A stretch of DNA of 5,121 nt, taken from assembly GCA_029256665.1 (NCBI GenBank), contig JAQSXN010000353.1:1-5121 (forward strand), in the 5' to 3' direction. Position 1 is the stretch's first letter; every line of letters begins with the position of its first letter. Below the pieces are notes generated by a model. That model worked only from the letters and a program-made list of their open reading frames with translations, was not told the origin of the DNA and ran no database searches. The position numbers were made by a program, and so were the translations under genes. Below are positions 1 to 5,121 of the stretch, one piece after another. The stretch comes from Paenibacillus sp. (GTDB taxonomy: Bacteria; Bacillota; Bacilli; Paenibacillales; Paenibacillaceae).

Positions 1-1035
1 GTTTATGCGCCTATCCAGAGCTTTGTAAGCGATCAGGAGCGATTTCCCCTTATAGCAGGGGCGGAAATCAAACGTTCTTCGGCAAGGACGATCGTCGGCG
101 TCGAGAGGCTGGTCAAGCAAGCGGCGGGCGAGAACCCATTGACCGCCATCCCGACTCTATGGGCGGAGATGGAACCCCTTTGGAATAAAATTGCCGGCGT
201 CGCAGATGGCAATAGCGAACGAATCGGCATTTTCAGCTACGACCCGCCTTTTGGCCCAGGACAAAATTTTCGTTATCTGGCAGGGGTTGAAGTGGCAACA
301 GATGGTGTGCCGGCTATTCCGACGGGAATGACGGCACGCACGTTGCCGGAGTTCGACATCCTCGTCGTGGCATTCAACGGGCCGTTAAGCGAGATTGGTC
401 AGGCGTGGGACTTTTTCCACGAACATTGGAGACAACAATCGGGGTATGAAGCGATCGACGATATGGAATATGAACGTTGGGCGAGTGGATTTCCGAGTCG
501 GAATGACGTTGACGAAGTTGTCGCAATGGAGCTTCATTTCCCGATTCGTTTGAAGGGGACGCGAGCCTTATCGTTGACGGCAGCGCGCTCTTACGATGCT
601 AAGCTGGGGGCCGAGCTGCAGGATCTCCGTTATGCCAGGATCCAGATGGCTAATTTCAAAGGAGCCGAGCTGCATGGAATCGATATGCGCAATACTTCGT
701 TTCAGCATGCGAATTTCGTGAATGCCACTTGGCGTCATATTTACTTCTCGAACGTCTTTGTGGATAGCATCCAATTGGGAGGAACGGTATTCGAGAACAT
801 CAAACGGCCAAACCCAGCCGAAAGCTCCTTCGAGGAGGAAGCGGGAACCGATGGCTGGATCAACGCCGAACCGGTCGCTTTCCGAAACAGCGATTTATCC
901 GAAGCCGTGTTCGAGAACTGCGATCTATCGAAGGTTCGGATCAGCGCATGCCGATTGGAAGGAATGACCATCGACGGTATTCCGGTCGACGCTTTGATGA
1001 AGGCCTACCAGGCCTGCAGCGGATTAAAAAACTAG
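1..1035 (+). CDS. GyrI-like effector-binding domain fused to pentapeptide repeats (5' end off window)
   Basis: The frame is open from base 1 with no in-frame ATG before 169, so the gene enters from the left; 344 residues are visible (numbered from base 1). Residues ~21-184 resemble an AraC-type/GyrI-like effector-binding domain: an opening strand (IKRSSARTIVGVE), then IPTLWAEM, an FRYLAGVEV strand, a GMTARTLPEFDILVVAF strand and a closing MELHFPIRL. In this family the domain binds small hydrophobic molecules, and in GyrI it binds DNA gyrase. Residues ~207-266 run in strict five-residue steps with F/L/M/W centres (ANFKG, AELHG, TSFQH, ANFVN); steps resume at 292-326 (VAFRN, SDLSE, AVFEN, CDLSK) after a 25-residue interruption. 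This predicts a right-handed quadrilateral beta-helix. A TTG at 139 could start translation, but it would delete the first strand of the effector domain and lacks a good ribosome site, so I prefer an upstream start. An N-terminal helix-turn-helix may lie outside; that is a guess. Ligand and role are unknown. The protein is probably cytoplasmic, with no membrane segment seen. Confidence 0.85.
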   Translation, partial: VYAPIQSFVSDQERFPLIAGAEIKRSSARTIVGVERLVKQAAGENPLTAIPTLWAEMEPLWNKIAGVADGNSERIGIFSYDPPFGPGQNFRYLAGVEVATDGVPAIPTGMTARTLPEFDILVVAFNGPLSEIGQAWDFFHEHWRQQSGYEAIDDMEYERWASGFPSRNDVDEVVAMELHFPIRLKGTRALSLTAARSYDAKLGAELQDLRYARIQMANFKGAELHGIDMRNTSFQHANFVNATWRHIYFSNVFVDSIQLGGTVFENIKRPNPAESSFEEEAGTDGWINAEPVAFRNSDLSEAVFENCDLSKVRISACRLEGMTIDGIPVDALMKAYQACSGLKN

Positions 1036-1042
1036 ACGGACG

Positions 1043-1072
1043 AGAGGCCCTCGCACATGCGCGAGGGCCTCT
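1043..1072. terminator. hairpin between convergent genes, likely bidirectional terminator
   Basis: A perfect 12-bp inverted repeat (AGAGGCCCTCGC at 1043-1054, GCGAGGGCCTCT at 1061-1072) has a 6-nt loop. It begins 7 bases after the plus-strand stop at 1033-1035 and ends 4 bases before the minus-strand stop at 1077-1079, so it can serve both convergent genes. The U-tract is poor on the plus side (TTCGATT). On the minus side a T6 run lies about 11 nt past the stem. The stem is GC-rich and strong, but the weak U-tracts leave termination efficiency uncertain. Confidence 0.75.
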
Positions 1073-1076
1073 TCGA

Positions 1077-2117
1077 TTACCACATTTGCGAATCGACCTG
1101 GCTCAGAAACAAGGCGGCGCGGCCGATGTATTCGGTCGGATGATTGCGGAAAATCATCTCGTGCCGTCCTTCTTCGACAATCCATGAGCGCGATATGGCA
1201 TTGTTTTGGTTCGCGGCGATCGCTTCCGCCGTTTCGTAGGAGGCCTTGGCATCCTCTGTTCCGTGAATAACGTAGATCGGCATGTCGTATTTATGCCCTA
1301 CGACCTGCTCGGCCGGAATAGAGCCGAAGTCGGTTCCCGTCCATAGCGGAATCATCGTCTCGATAAGCGGCAGCGACGGAAAGCGCGGCAGCTCCACGAA
1401 TTGATTGAGATTATCGAACAGCGCCTCCGAGCTCGGTACGAACAAACTGTCCAGAATCATAGCATCGATCTCGTCGGTTATAAGCGCCGTCTGAAGAGCC
1501 GTTCCGGCACCCATGGAGAAACCCCATACGACGATATCCTCGGCGCCGCGGGAACGGGCGTAGTTGATCGATGCGAGCAGTTGCTGCGACTCCTCGCGGC
1601 CGCCGGTCGCCGGCGCCTTGTATTGCTCGGAAGCATACCCATAATCGAATAAAAGCACATTGTAGCGCAAATCATGCAGAAGCTTCGTCAGGTCGTACAT
1701 CGGGACCCAGCTCTCCTCGCGATTAGCGCCGTAGCCATGGCTGAAGACGACGGTACGGGTAGAGGGAGCAGCGGATCCATCCTCGGCAGTGACGGGAACG
1801 TACCAGCCGCTAACGGTCGTATCGCCGCTATTGCTAGGGAACACGACTTCTTCGTAATCGACGCCGATGGCATCTTTAGGATTGGAGGTCAGCGGGGCAA
1901 CATAGGGATAAGCGAGCATCCAGGCCACGTACCCGTGGAAAATGACAATGGCGATAAAAACCATCGCCACGGCGGCCGCGATCGTTGCGATCCATCTATG
2001 CTTGCGCCGCTGGGCGGCTACGTTGGTTCTTGCGAATGGAGGTAGGGGCAAGGCTTGCGGGACGGCGGTTAGTCCGGCGCTCTCAAGCGGCTGCGTGGTT
2101 CCAAGGGACAAGTTCAT
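1077..2117 (-). CDS. membrane-anchored alpha/beta hydrolase
   Basis: A 346-residue serine hydrolase of the alpha/beta fold, in the group often annotated as YqkD-like or dienelactone-hydrolase-like; the substrate cannot be read from sequence. A basic patch (RRKHR, residues 37-41) precedes one hydrophobic helix at ~42-68, which suggests an N-in, C-out signal anchor with the catalytic domain outside the membrane. Core motifs: HGYG at 128-131 (oxyanion-hole region), nucleophile Ser201 in GFSMG, acid Asp289 in HGTED, and His319 in EEGRHEM. All three catalytic residues are present, so the enzyme looks intact. The frame reaches back to a TTG at 2138, but AAGGAGG lies inside that extension at 2126-2132. 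Of the three consecutive ATGs (2123, 2120, 2117) the last is best spaced, at 8 nt; 2120 (5 nt) is possible. It is transcribed alone, divergent from iclR, from a predicted promoter at 2207-2235. It could be an esterase, lipase or acyl-peptidase. Confidence 0.88.
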   Translation of the reverse strand: MNLSLGTTQPLESAGLTAVPQALPLPPFARTNVAAQRRKHRWIATIAAAVAMVFIAIVIFHGYVAWMLAYPYVAPLTSNPKDAIGVDYEEVVFPSNSGDTTVSGWYVPVTAEDGSAAPSTRTVVFSHGYGANREESWVPMYDLTKLLHDLRYNVLLFDYGYASEQYKAPATGGREESQQLLASINYARSRGAEDIVVWGFSMGAGTALQTALITDEIDAMILDSLFVPSSEALFDNLNQFVELPRFPSLPLIETMIPLWTGTDFGSIPAEQVVGHKYDMPIYVIHGTEDAKASYETAEAIAANQNNAISRSWIVEEGRHEMIFRNHPTEYIGRAALFLSQVDSQMW

Positions 2118-2125
2118 CATCATGC

Positions 2126-2132
2126 CCTCCTT
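2126..2132 (-). promoter_or_regulatory. ribosome binding site of the hydrolase gene
   Basis: On the minus strand AAGGAGG is a near-perfect Shine-Dalgarno sequence. It lies 2, 5 and 8 nt before three successive ATG codons, which rules out the upstream TTG at 2138 as the main start and favours 2117 or 2120. Confidence 0.8.
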
Positions 2133-2206
2133 CGGCAAATCTATTGACTATTATCAACACGAACATTCAGGCGTCATGTAAGCGCTGCTATTCATATAGT
2201 ACTTTA

Positions 2207-2235
2207 ATCGTAGTTCCATCGCTTGAGCCTGTCAA
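2207..2235 (-). promoter_or_regulatory. predicted sigma-A promoter of the hydrolase gene
   Basis: Reading the minus strand, TTGACA (2235-2230, perfect -35) is followed after exactly 17 bp by TACGAT (2212-2207, 4 of 6 matches to the -10 consensus). Transcription would start near 2200 and give a leader of about 80 nt before the ribosome site at 2132-2126. The perfect -35 and ideal spacer make this the best promoter in the window. The weak -10 would be consistent with help from an activator. Confidence 0.6.
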
Positions 2236-2239
2236 TCCG

Positions 2240-2278
2240 TGTCGACGCATTGTTAAGCTCTTGTAATCGTTTTGTAAT
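2240..2278 (-). promoter_or_regulatory. four 11-bp-spaced hexamers resembling a PhoP-box array
   Basis: On the minus strand, in order: ATTACA (2278-2273), ATTACA (2267-2262), TTAACA (2256-2251) and TCGACA (2245-2240). Each is separated by exactly 5 bp, so the repeat falls once per helical turn, and every copy ends in ACA. The Bacillus PhoP box is known as TT(A/C/T)ACA repeats separated by about 5 bp. One copy matches fully, two have A at the first base, and TCGACA is weaker. The array ends 4 bp upstream of the hydrolase -35, a position suited to an activator of the same strand. Binding by PhoP is an inference; another response regulator with tandem sites would look alike. Confidence 0.35.
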
Positions 2279-2290
2279 GTTTCAATTGAC

Positions 2291-2320
2291 TTTACGTTCG
2301 CGGAGAAGATCATGTATACT
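2291..2320 (+). promoter_or_regulatory. candidate promoter of the iclR gene
   Basis: TTTACG (2291-2296) and TATACT (2315-2320, 5 of 6 to the -10 consensus) are 18 bp apart, about 100 bp upstream of the iclR start. A better -35 match, TTGACT at 2286-2291, is 23 bp from the same -10 and so too far. A second TATACT at 2380-2385 is the alternative -10, but its -35 candidate at 18 bp (TTTCAC, 2356-2361) is poor. At least one of the two probably drives iclR. Confidence 0.35.
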
Positions 2321-2389
2321 TAATGAGAATGGATTTCATTGAATATGGAATAGGGTTTCACTCATTGAAACTTTTAAGATATACTTAAT
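2315..2389 (+). repeat. TATACTTAAT direct repeat, two copies
   Basis: The 10-mer TATACTTAAT occurs at 2315-2324 and again at 2380-2389, 65 bp apart, both within the leader region of iclR. Each copy contains the -10-like TATACT. They may be two alternative -10 elements or two protein-binding sites flanking the palindrome at 2355-2371. The match is exact but short, and the region is AT-rich. Confidence 0.45.
2355..2371. promoter_or_regulatory. 17-bp palindrome, candidate IclR-family operator
   Basis: GTTTCA (2355-2360) and TGAAAC (2366-2371) are perfect inverted arms around a 5-bp spacer. IclR-family regulators such as KdgR and IclR recognise short palindromes with GAAA/TTTC half-sites of this size. 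It lies 47 bp upstream of the iclR ATG, just downstream of the first TATACT box and over the -35/spacer region of the second, so bound protein could block either promoter. A related shorter motif, TTTCATTGAA, is at 2334-2343. Autoregulation is inferred. Confidence 0.4.
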
Positions 2390-2401
2390 TGAATCATTTC
2401 G

Positions 2402-2408
2402 AAGGAGG
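2402..2408 (+). promoter_or_regulatory. ribosome binding site of iclR
   Basis: AAGGAGG lies 9 nt before ATG 2418 but only 3 nt before the in-frame GTG at 2412. This spacing selects the ATG as the start and drops two residues from the longer reading. Confidence 0.8.
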
Positions 2409-2417
2409 CGCGTGTTC

Positions 2418-3161
2418 ATGGAAGATGGAAAATCGACGGTTCGGGCAGTCGATCGGGCACTGGACATCTTATTGTGCTTCACGCATAGAACCGACTGGGC
2501 GATGACGGAGATCGCCGAGCATGTCGGCTTGCATAAGAGCACCGTGCATCGGATGCTGGCTACGCTGGAGGAGAAAGGGTTTATCGAACGTGACCGCTCG
2601 ACGGACCGCTACCACTTGGGACTGCGAGTGTGGGAGCTGTCGGCCAACCTGTCCGGCTCCGATGATCAAGCCATGATCTGGCTGCCTGAGATGGTCCGCC
2701 TTCGCGATCAGTTAGGAGAGACGGTTAGCATCTATGTGAGAGACGGATCGGAGCGGATACGCATTCAGGCCGTCCAGAGCAATCAACCCGTTCGCCGGGT
2801 CGCGCCGGTCGGAGTCAGGCTGCCGCTGTACGCGGGCGCGTCCAGCAAGGTGCTGATCGCCTATTCGGAGGAGTCGGTGCGGCAAAGCATAGTAGATTCG
2901 CCGGAATGGCCGGATTCCATCGATATGGACCTATACAATCAGACGTTGCTGGAAGTAACGTCCCAAGGATATGCGACAAGCTTCGAAGAGCGCGAGTCGG
3001 GCGCCGCGGCGTTGTCCGCGCCAATCTTTGACCGCTCGGGGAAGCTATCGGCCGCGCTGTCCATATCGGGACCGTCCAGCCGATTGACGCTTAAGACGAT
3101 GAAGGAGTATGCGCCCGTCATGATCGAATCGGCGAAACGGATGGGGACGATGAGCAAGTAG
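2418..3161 (+). CDS. IclR-family transcriptional regulator
   Basis: 247 residues, the usual length for the family (about 240-260). The N-terminal winged helix-turn-helix spans ~6-70: RAVDRALDILLCF leads in, MTEIAEHVGLHKSTVHRMLATLEEKGFIER is the characteristic helix-turn-helix, and DRYHLGLRVWEL is the wing and start of the linker helix. The C-terminal effector-binding domain spans ~85-243, with LPLYAGASSKVLIAY near 135-149 and GYATSFEERESGAAALSAPIFDRSGKLSAALSISGPSSRLT near 185-225, both recognisable family signatures. Members bind small organic acids, sugars or aromatics and act as dimers or tetramers on palindromic operators; the ligand here cannot be told. It is divergent from the hydrolase gene and convergent with aconitase. 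A palindrome with TTTCA/TGAAA arms in its leader suggests autoregulation, and the divergent hydrolase is the nearest candidate target. The gene appears intact. Confidence 0.93.
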   Translation: MEDGKSTVRAVDRALDILLCFTHRTDWAMTEIAEHVGLHKSTVHRMLATLEEKGFIERDRSTDRYHLGLRVWELSANLSGSDDQAMIWLPEMVRLRDQLGETVSIYVRDGSERIRIQAVQSNQPVRRVAPVGVRLPLYAGASSKVLIAYSEESVRQSIVDSPEWPDSIDMDLYNQTLLEVTSQGYATSFEERESGAAALSAPIFDRSGKLSAALSISGPSSRLTLKTMKEYAPVMIESAKRMGTMSK

Positions 3162-3227
3162 GGCGGGGCAGTACTTGCGGTACATGCGGTAAACCGCTTG
3201 AATCAGATTAGTTATCAAACCGAGCCT

Positions 3228-3324
3228 AAACAGTGCACTTTAACACCGTTTGGAGCTCATCTGAGCCTTTGAATCCTGAAACAGTGCAATTTTACACCGT
3301 TTGAAGAGTCATCTGCGCTTTTGA
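3228..3324. repeat. two copies of a hairpin-forming intergenic repeat, 51-bp period
   Basis: Copy one (3228-3272) and copy two (3279-3324) match over about 45 bp, with a handful of substitutions and a one-base length difference. Each contains AAACAGTG, an 8-nt variable middle, then CACCGTTT (3228-3251 and 3279-3302), followed by shared TCATCTG and a CTTTTGA-like end. The arms pair with one A-C mismatch on the plus strand. On the minus strand (AAACGGTG with CACTGTTT) the mismatch becomes a G-U wobble, so an RNA read leftward would form a full 8-bp stem. It may belong to a small dispersed repeat family of this genome; that is unverified. Confidence 0.7.
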
Positions 3325-3338
3325 TTTGCACACAACAA

Positions 3339-3377
3339 AGGGCCTTGGTTCCGTGATCCGACGGATGCCAAGGCCCT
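3339..3377 (-). terminator. second hairpin downstream of aconitase, probable terminator
   Basis: A perfect 10-bp stem (AGGGCCTTGG at 3339-3348, CCAAGGCCCT at 3368-3377) encloses 19 nt with an inner 4-bp stem (CCGT/ACGG). On the minus strand it is followed by TTGTTGTG, a moderate U-rich tail; on the plus strand the next bases are ATCCTTTG. It therefore suits leftward transcripts better but may also stop iclR transcripts, which have no clearer terminator between 3162 and this point. Confidence 0.6.
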
Positions 3378-3437
3378 ATCCTTTGCTGAAGGCGCGGACG
3401 TTGTAAGCCACTTGCTGCGCCTAAGCAGGTAAAAACA

Positions 3438-3461
3438 AAAGCCCCGCGTCAGCGGGGCTTT
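3438..3461 (-). terminator. intrinsic terminator of aconitase
   Basis: A 10-bp perfect stem (AAAGCCCCGC at 3438-3447, GCGGGGCTTT at 3452-3461) has a 4-nt loop. On the minus strand the GC-rich stem runs into TTTTGTTTTT, a textbook U-tract. It begins 8 nt after the aconitase stop codon. On the plus strand only a short CTTT follows, so it is chiefly for the minus strand. Confidence 0.9.
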
Positions 3462-3469
3462 AAAGCGTG

Positions 3470-5121
3470 TTACATATTCGCGATCATTTGGCGAAGGACC
3501 GTTTGGAGGATGCCTCCGTTGCGGTAGTAGTCGACGTCAACGAGGGAGTCGAGGCGAACGAGCGCCGGGAATTCGAACGTCGTGCCGTCTTCGCGGGTCG
3601 CTTTGACGGTTACCGTCTCGCCAGGCTTCACGTCGTTGGACAGTCCGGTGATATCGAACGTTTCGCGTCCCGTAATGCCCAGCGTGCTCCAGCCGTTGCC
3701 TTCTTGGAATTGAAGCGGGAGAACGCCCATGCCGACCAGGTTGGAGCGGTGAATCCGCTCGAAGCTTTCGGCGATGACGGCTTTCACGCCAAGCAGGAAC
3801 GTGCCTTTAGCCGCCCAGTCGCGGGAGCTGCCCGTGCCGTATTCTTTGCCGGCGATAACGACAAGGTTTTTGCCTTCGGCTTGATACTTCATGGATGCAT
3901 CGTAGATCGACATCACTTCGCCCGTAGGGAGGTAAGTCGTTACGCCGCCTTCCGTGCCCGGAGCCACTTGGTTCCGAATGCGGATGTTCGCGAACGTGCC
4001 GCGCATCATCACTTTGTGGTTGCCGCGACGGGAGCCGTAGGAGTTGAAGTCCTTGCGCTCTACGCCATTGTCGATCAAGTATTTGCCGCCCGGGCTGTTA
4101 ACCGTGATGTTGCCCGCAGGGGAGATATGGTCCGTCGTGACGGAATCGCCCATAAGCGCAAGCACGCTTGCCGAAGGGATATCGGCGATGTCGGACAAAT
4201 CGGCGCCCAGGTTCTCGAAGAACGGAGGATTCTGAATGTAGGTCGACTTCGAATCCCACTCGTAGCTCTCGCCTTGCGGCACGTCGATGGCGTTCCAGCG
4301 CTCGTTCTGCGTAAATACGTTCTCGTATTTGTCGTTGAACATTTGCGGATTCAGAGCTGTCGCGACAGCTTCTTTGATCTCGGCGTTCGTAGGCCAGATA
4401 TCCTTCAGGAATACAGGCTGACCGTCTTGGTCGTGGCCGATCGGCTCGTTAGCCAGGTCGATGTTAACCGTGCCTGCAAGCGCGTATGCGACAACGAGCG
4501 GAGGCGAAGCCAGGTAATTGGCTTTGACTTGCGCGTGAACGCGGCCTTCGAAGTTCCGGTTGCCGGACAACACGGCGGCAACCGTCATGTCGTTGTCGGC
4601 GATCGTTTTGCTCACTTCGTCGGGAAGCGGACCGGAGTTGCCGATGCAAGTCGCGCAGCCGTAGCCCGCAACGTGGAAGCCAAGCGCTTCGAGCGATTCC
4701 AGCAGGTTCGCCTTCTTCAGGTACTCGGTTACGACCAAGGAGCCTGGCGTGAGCGAGCTCTTGACGTAAGCCGGCTTGGTCAGGCCGCGCTCGACGGCTT
4801 TCTTGGCAACGAGACCGGCGCCGAGCATAACGCTCGGGTTGGACGTATTGGTGCAGGAAGTGATCGCCGCGATAACGACCGCGCCCGTTCCCATCTTGGA
4901 TTGTACGCCATCGGCATGTTGAACCGGGACCACTTGCTCGATTTTCTCGTCGGACAGGCCGTAGCCGCCTTTATCGATCGGCGTGCGGATAATATTATTG
5001 AAGGCTTCCTTCATCGAAGTCAGCTCGACTCTGTCTTGCGGACGCTTCGGACCGGCCAAGGACGGAACGATCGAGGAGAGATCCAACTCGATAACATCCG
5101 TGAACACGGGATCCGGCGTTT
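3470..5121 (-). CDS. acnA: aconitate hydratase, AcnA/CitB type (N-terminal part off window)
   Basis: Interconverts citrate and isocitrate through cis-aconitate in the TCA cycle, in the cytoplasm, with a [4Fe-4S] cluster. About 550 residues are visible; family members have ~900, so roughly 350 N-terminal residues lie beyond the right edge. The frame stays open to 5121 ([14 protein letters not shown]), so the GTG at 5107 is internal. The three cluster cysteines are all present: SCTNTSNP (Cys codon 4853-4855) and [13 protein letters not shown] (Cys codons 4655-4657 and 4646-4648). The C-terminal swivel domain follows, with [26 protein letters not shown], the substrate-binding [10 protein letters not shown] and [25 protein letters not shown]. 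The end ([15 protein letters not shown]) is a few residues longer than the common ending. A strong terminator follows the stop. Gram-positive homologues also act as RNA-binding regulators when iron is low; nothing here tests that. Its promoter is outside the window. Confidence 0.97.
   Translation of the reverse strand, partial: TPDPVFTDVIELDLSSIVPSLAGPKRPQDRVELTSMKEAFNNIIRTPIDKGGYGLSDEKIEQVVPVQHADGVQSKMGTGAVVIAAITSCTNTSNPSVMLGAGLVAKKAVERGLTKPAYVKSSLTPGSLVVTEYLKKANLLESLEALGFHVAGYGCATCIGNSGPLPDEVSKTIADNDMTVAAVLSGNRNFEGRVHAQVKANYLASPPLVVAYALAGTVNIDLANEPIGHDQDGQPVFLKDIWPTNAEIKEAVATALNPQMFNDKYENVFTQNERWNAIDVPQGESYEWDSKSTYIQNPPFFENLGADLSDIADIPSASVLALMGDSVTTDHISPAGNITVNSPGGKYLIDNGVERKDFNSYGSRRGNHKVMMRGTFANIRIRNQVAPGTEGGVTTYLPTGEVMSIYDASMKYQAEGKNLVVIAGKEYGTGSSRDWAAKGTFLLGVKAVIAESFERIHRSNLVGMGVLPLQFQEGNGWSTLGITGRETFDITGLSNDVKPGETVTVKATREDGTTFEFPALVRLDSLVDVDYYRNGGILQTVLRQMIANM

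Noticed and set aside
1401..2045. Plus-strand open frames of 83 and 123 codons opposite the hydrolase
   Set aside because: They lie antisense to a hydrolase with an intact catalytic triad, lack ribosome sites and have no recognisable domain content; shadow frames of GC-rich codons.
2144..2157. Imperfect palindrome TTGACTATTATCAA in the hydrolase leader, reminiscent of a Fur-type site
   Set aside because: Only 10 of 14 positions are symmetric and the match to the Fur 7-1-7 consensus is poor; AT-rich chance is likely.
2250..2278. Plus-strand promoter TTGTTA, 17 bp, TGTAAT
   Set aside because: The hexamers and spacing are passable, but the bases coincide with the minus-strand 11-bp repeat array and the start would lie ~130 bp before iclR. 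The later TATACT boxes are better placed. It cannot be excluded.
3186..3197. Small hairpin GCGG-TAAA-CCGC after iclR as its terminator
   Set aside because: A 4-bp stem with no U-tract following is too weak for an intrinsic terminator.
3390..3422. Inverted repeat AGGCGC / GCGCCT
   Set aside because: Six-base arms separated by 21 nt, no U-tract, and wedged between two much stronger hairpins; probably chance.
4044..4649. Open frames on either strand within the aconitase region
   Set aside because: They overlap highly conserved aconitase sequence in another frame and have no independent support.
2418..5121. Functional link between the IclR regulator and aconitase, as IclR controls the glyoxylate shunt in Escherichia coli
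   Set aside because: The genes are convergent with terminators between them, the aconitase promoter is outside the window, and family membership does not imply the same targets.

Overview
The window (5,121 bp) reads as ordinary chromosomal sequence from a low-to-mid-GC Gram-positive bacterium, most likely Paenibacillus, Cohnella or a close relative. The evidence is the strong AAGGAGG ribosome binding sites, sigma-A-type promoters, U-tract hairpin terminators and the style of the aconitase and IclR proteins. The genus is an inference; no database search was possible. There are no RNA genes, insertion sequences, CRISPR arrays or phage genes.

Layout. (1) Positions 1-1035, plus strand: the C-terminal part of a protein joining a GyrI-like/AraC-type effector-binding domain to a pentapeptide-repeat domain. 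Its frame is open through the left edge, so the true start lies outside. (2) A 12-bp hairpin (1043-1072) separates it from a convergent gene. (3) 1077-2117, minus strand: a membrane-anchored alpha/beta hydrolase with a complete Ser-Asp-His triad. (4) 2118-2417: a divergent control region. It holds a good minus-strand promoter (TTGACA, 17 bp, TACGAT) for the hydrolase, an 11-bp-periodic direct-repeat array that resembles a PhoP box, and an AT-rich segment before the next gene with two TATACTTAAT copies and a 17-bp perfect-arm palindrome. (5) 2418-3161, plus strand: an IclR-family transcriptional regulator. (6) 3162-3469: 308 bp without a gene. It holds two copies of a hairpin-forming repeat at 51-bp period and two hairpins that look like terminators for minus-strand transcription. 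(7) 3470-5121, minus strand: the C-terminal ~550 residues of aconitase (AcnA/CitB type), which continues off the right edge.

How the genes relate. No two adjacent genes share a strand, so there is no operon inside the window. The hydrolase and the IclR regulator are divergent and share a control region, which makes the hydrolase a possible IclR target along with autoregulation. Aconitase is convergent with iclR and well insulated by terminators, so nothing here ties the two together. I see no convincing undescribed multi-gene system. The most unusual items are the effector-binding/pentapeptide fusion, the direct-repeat array upstream of the hydrolase promoter, the candidate IclR operator, and the paired palindromic repeats next to aconitase.
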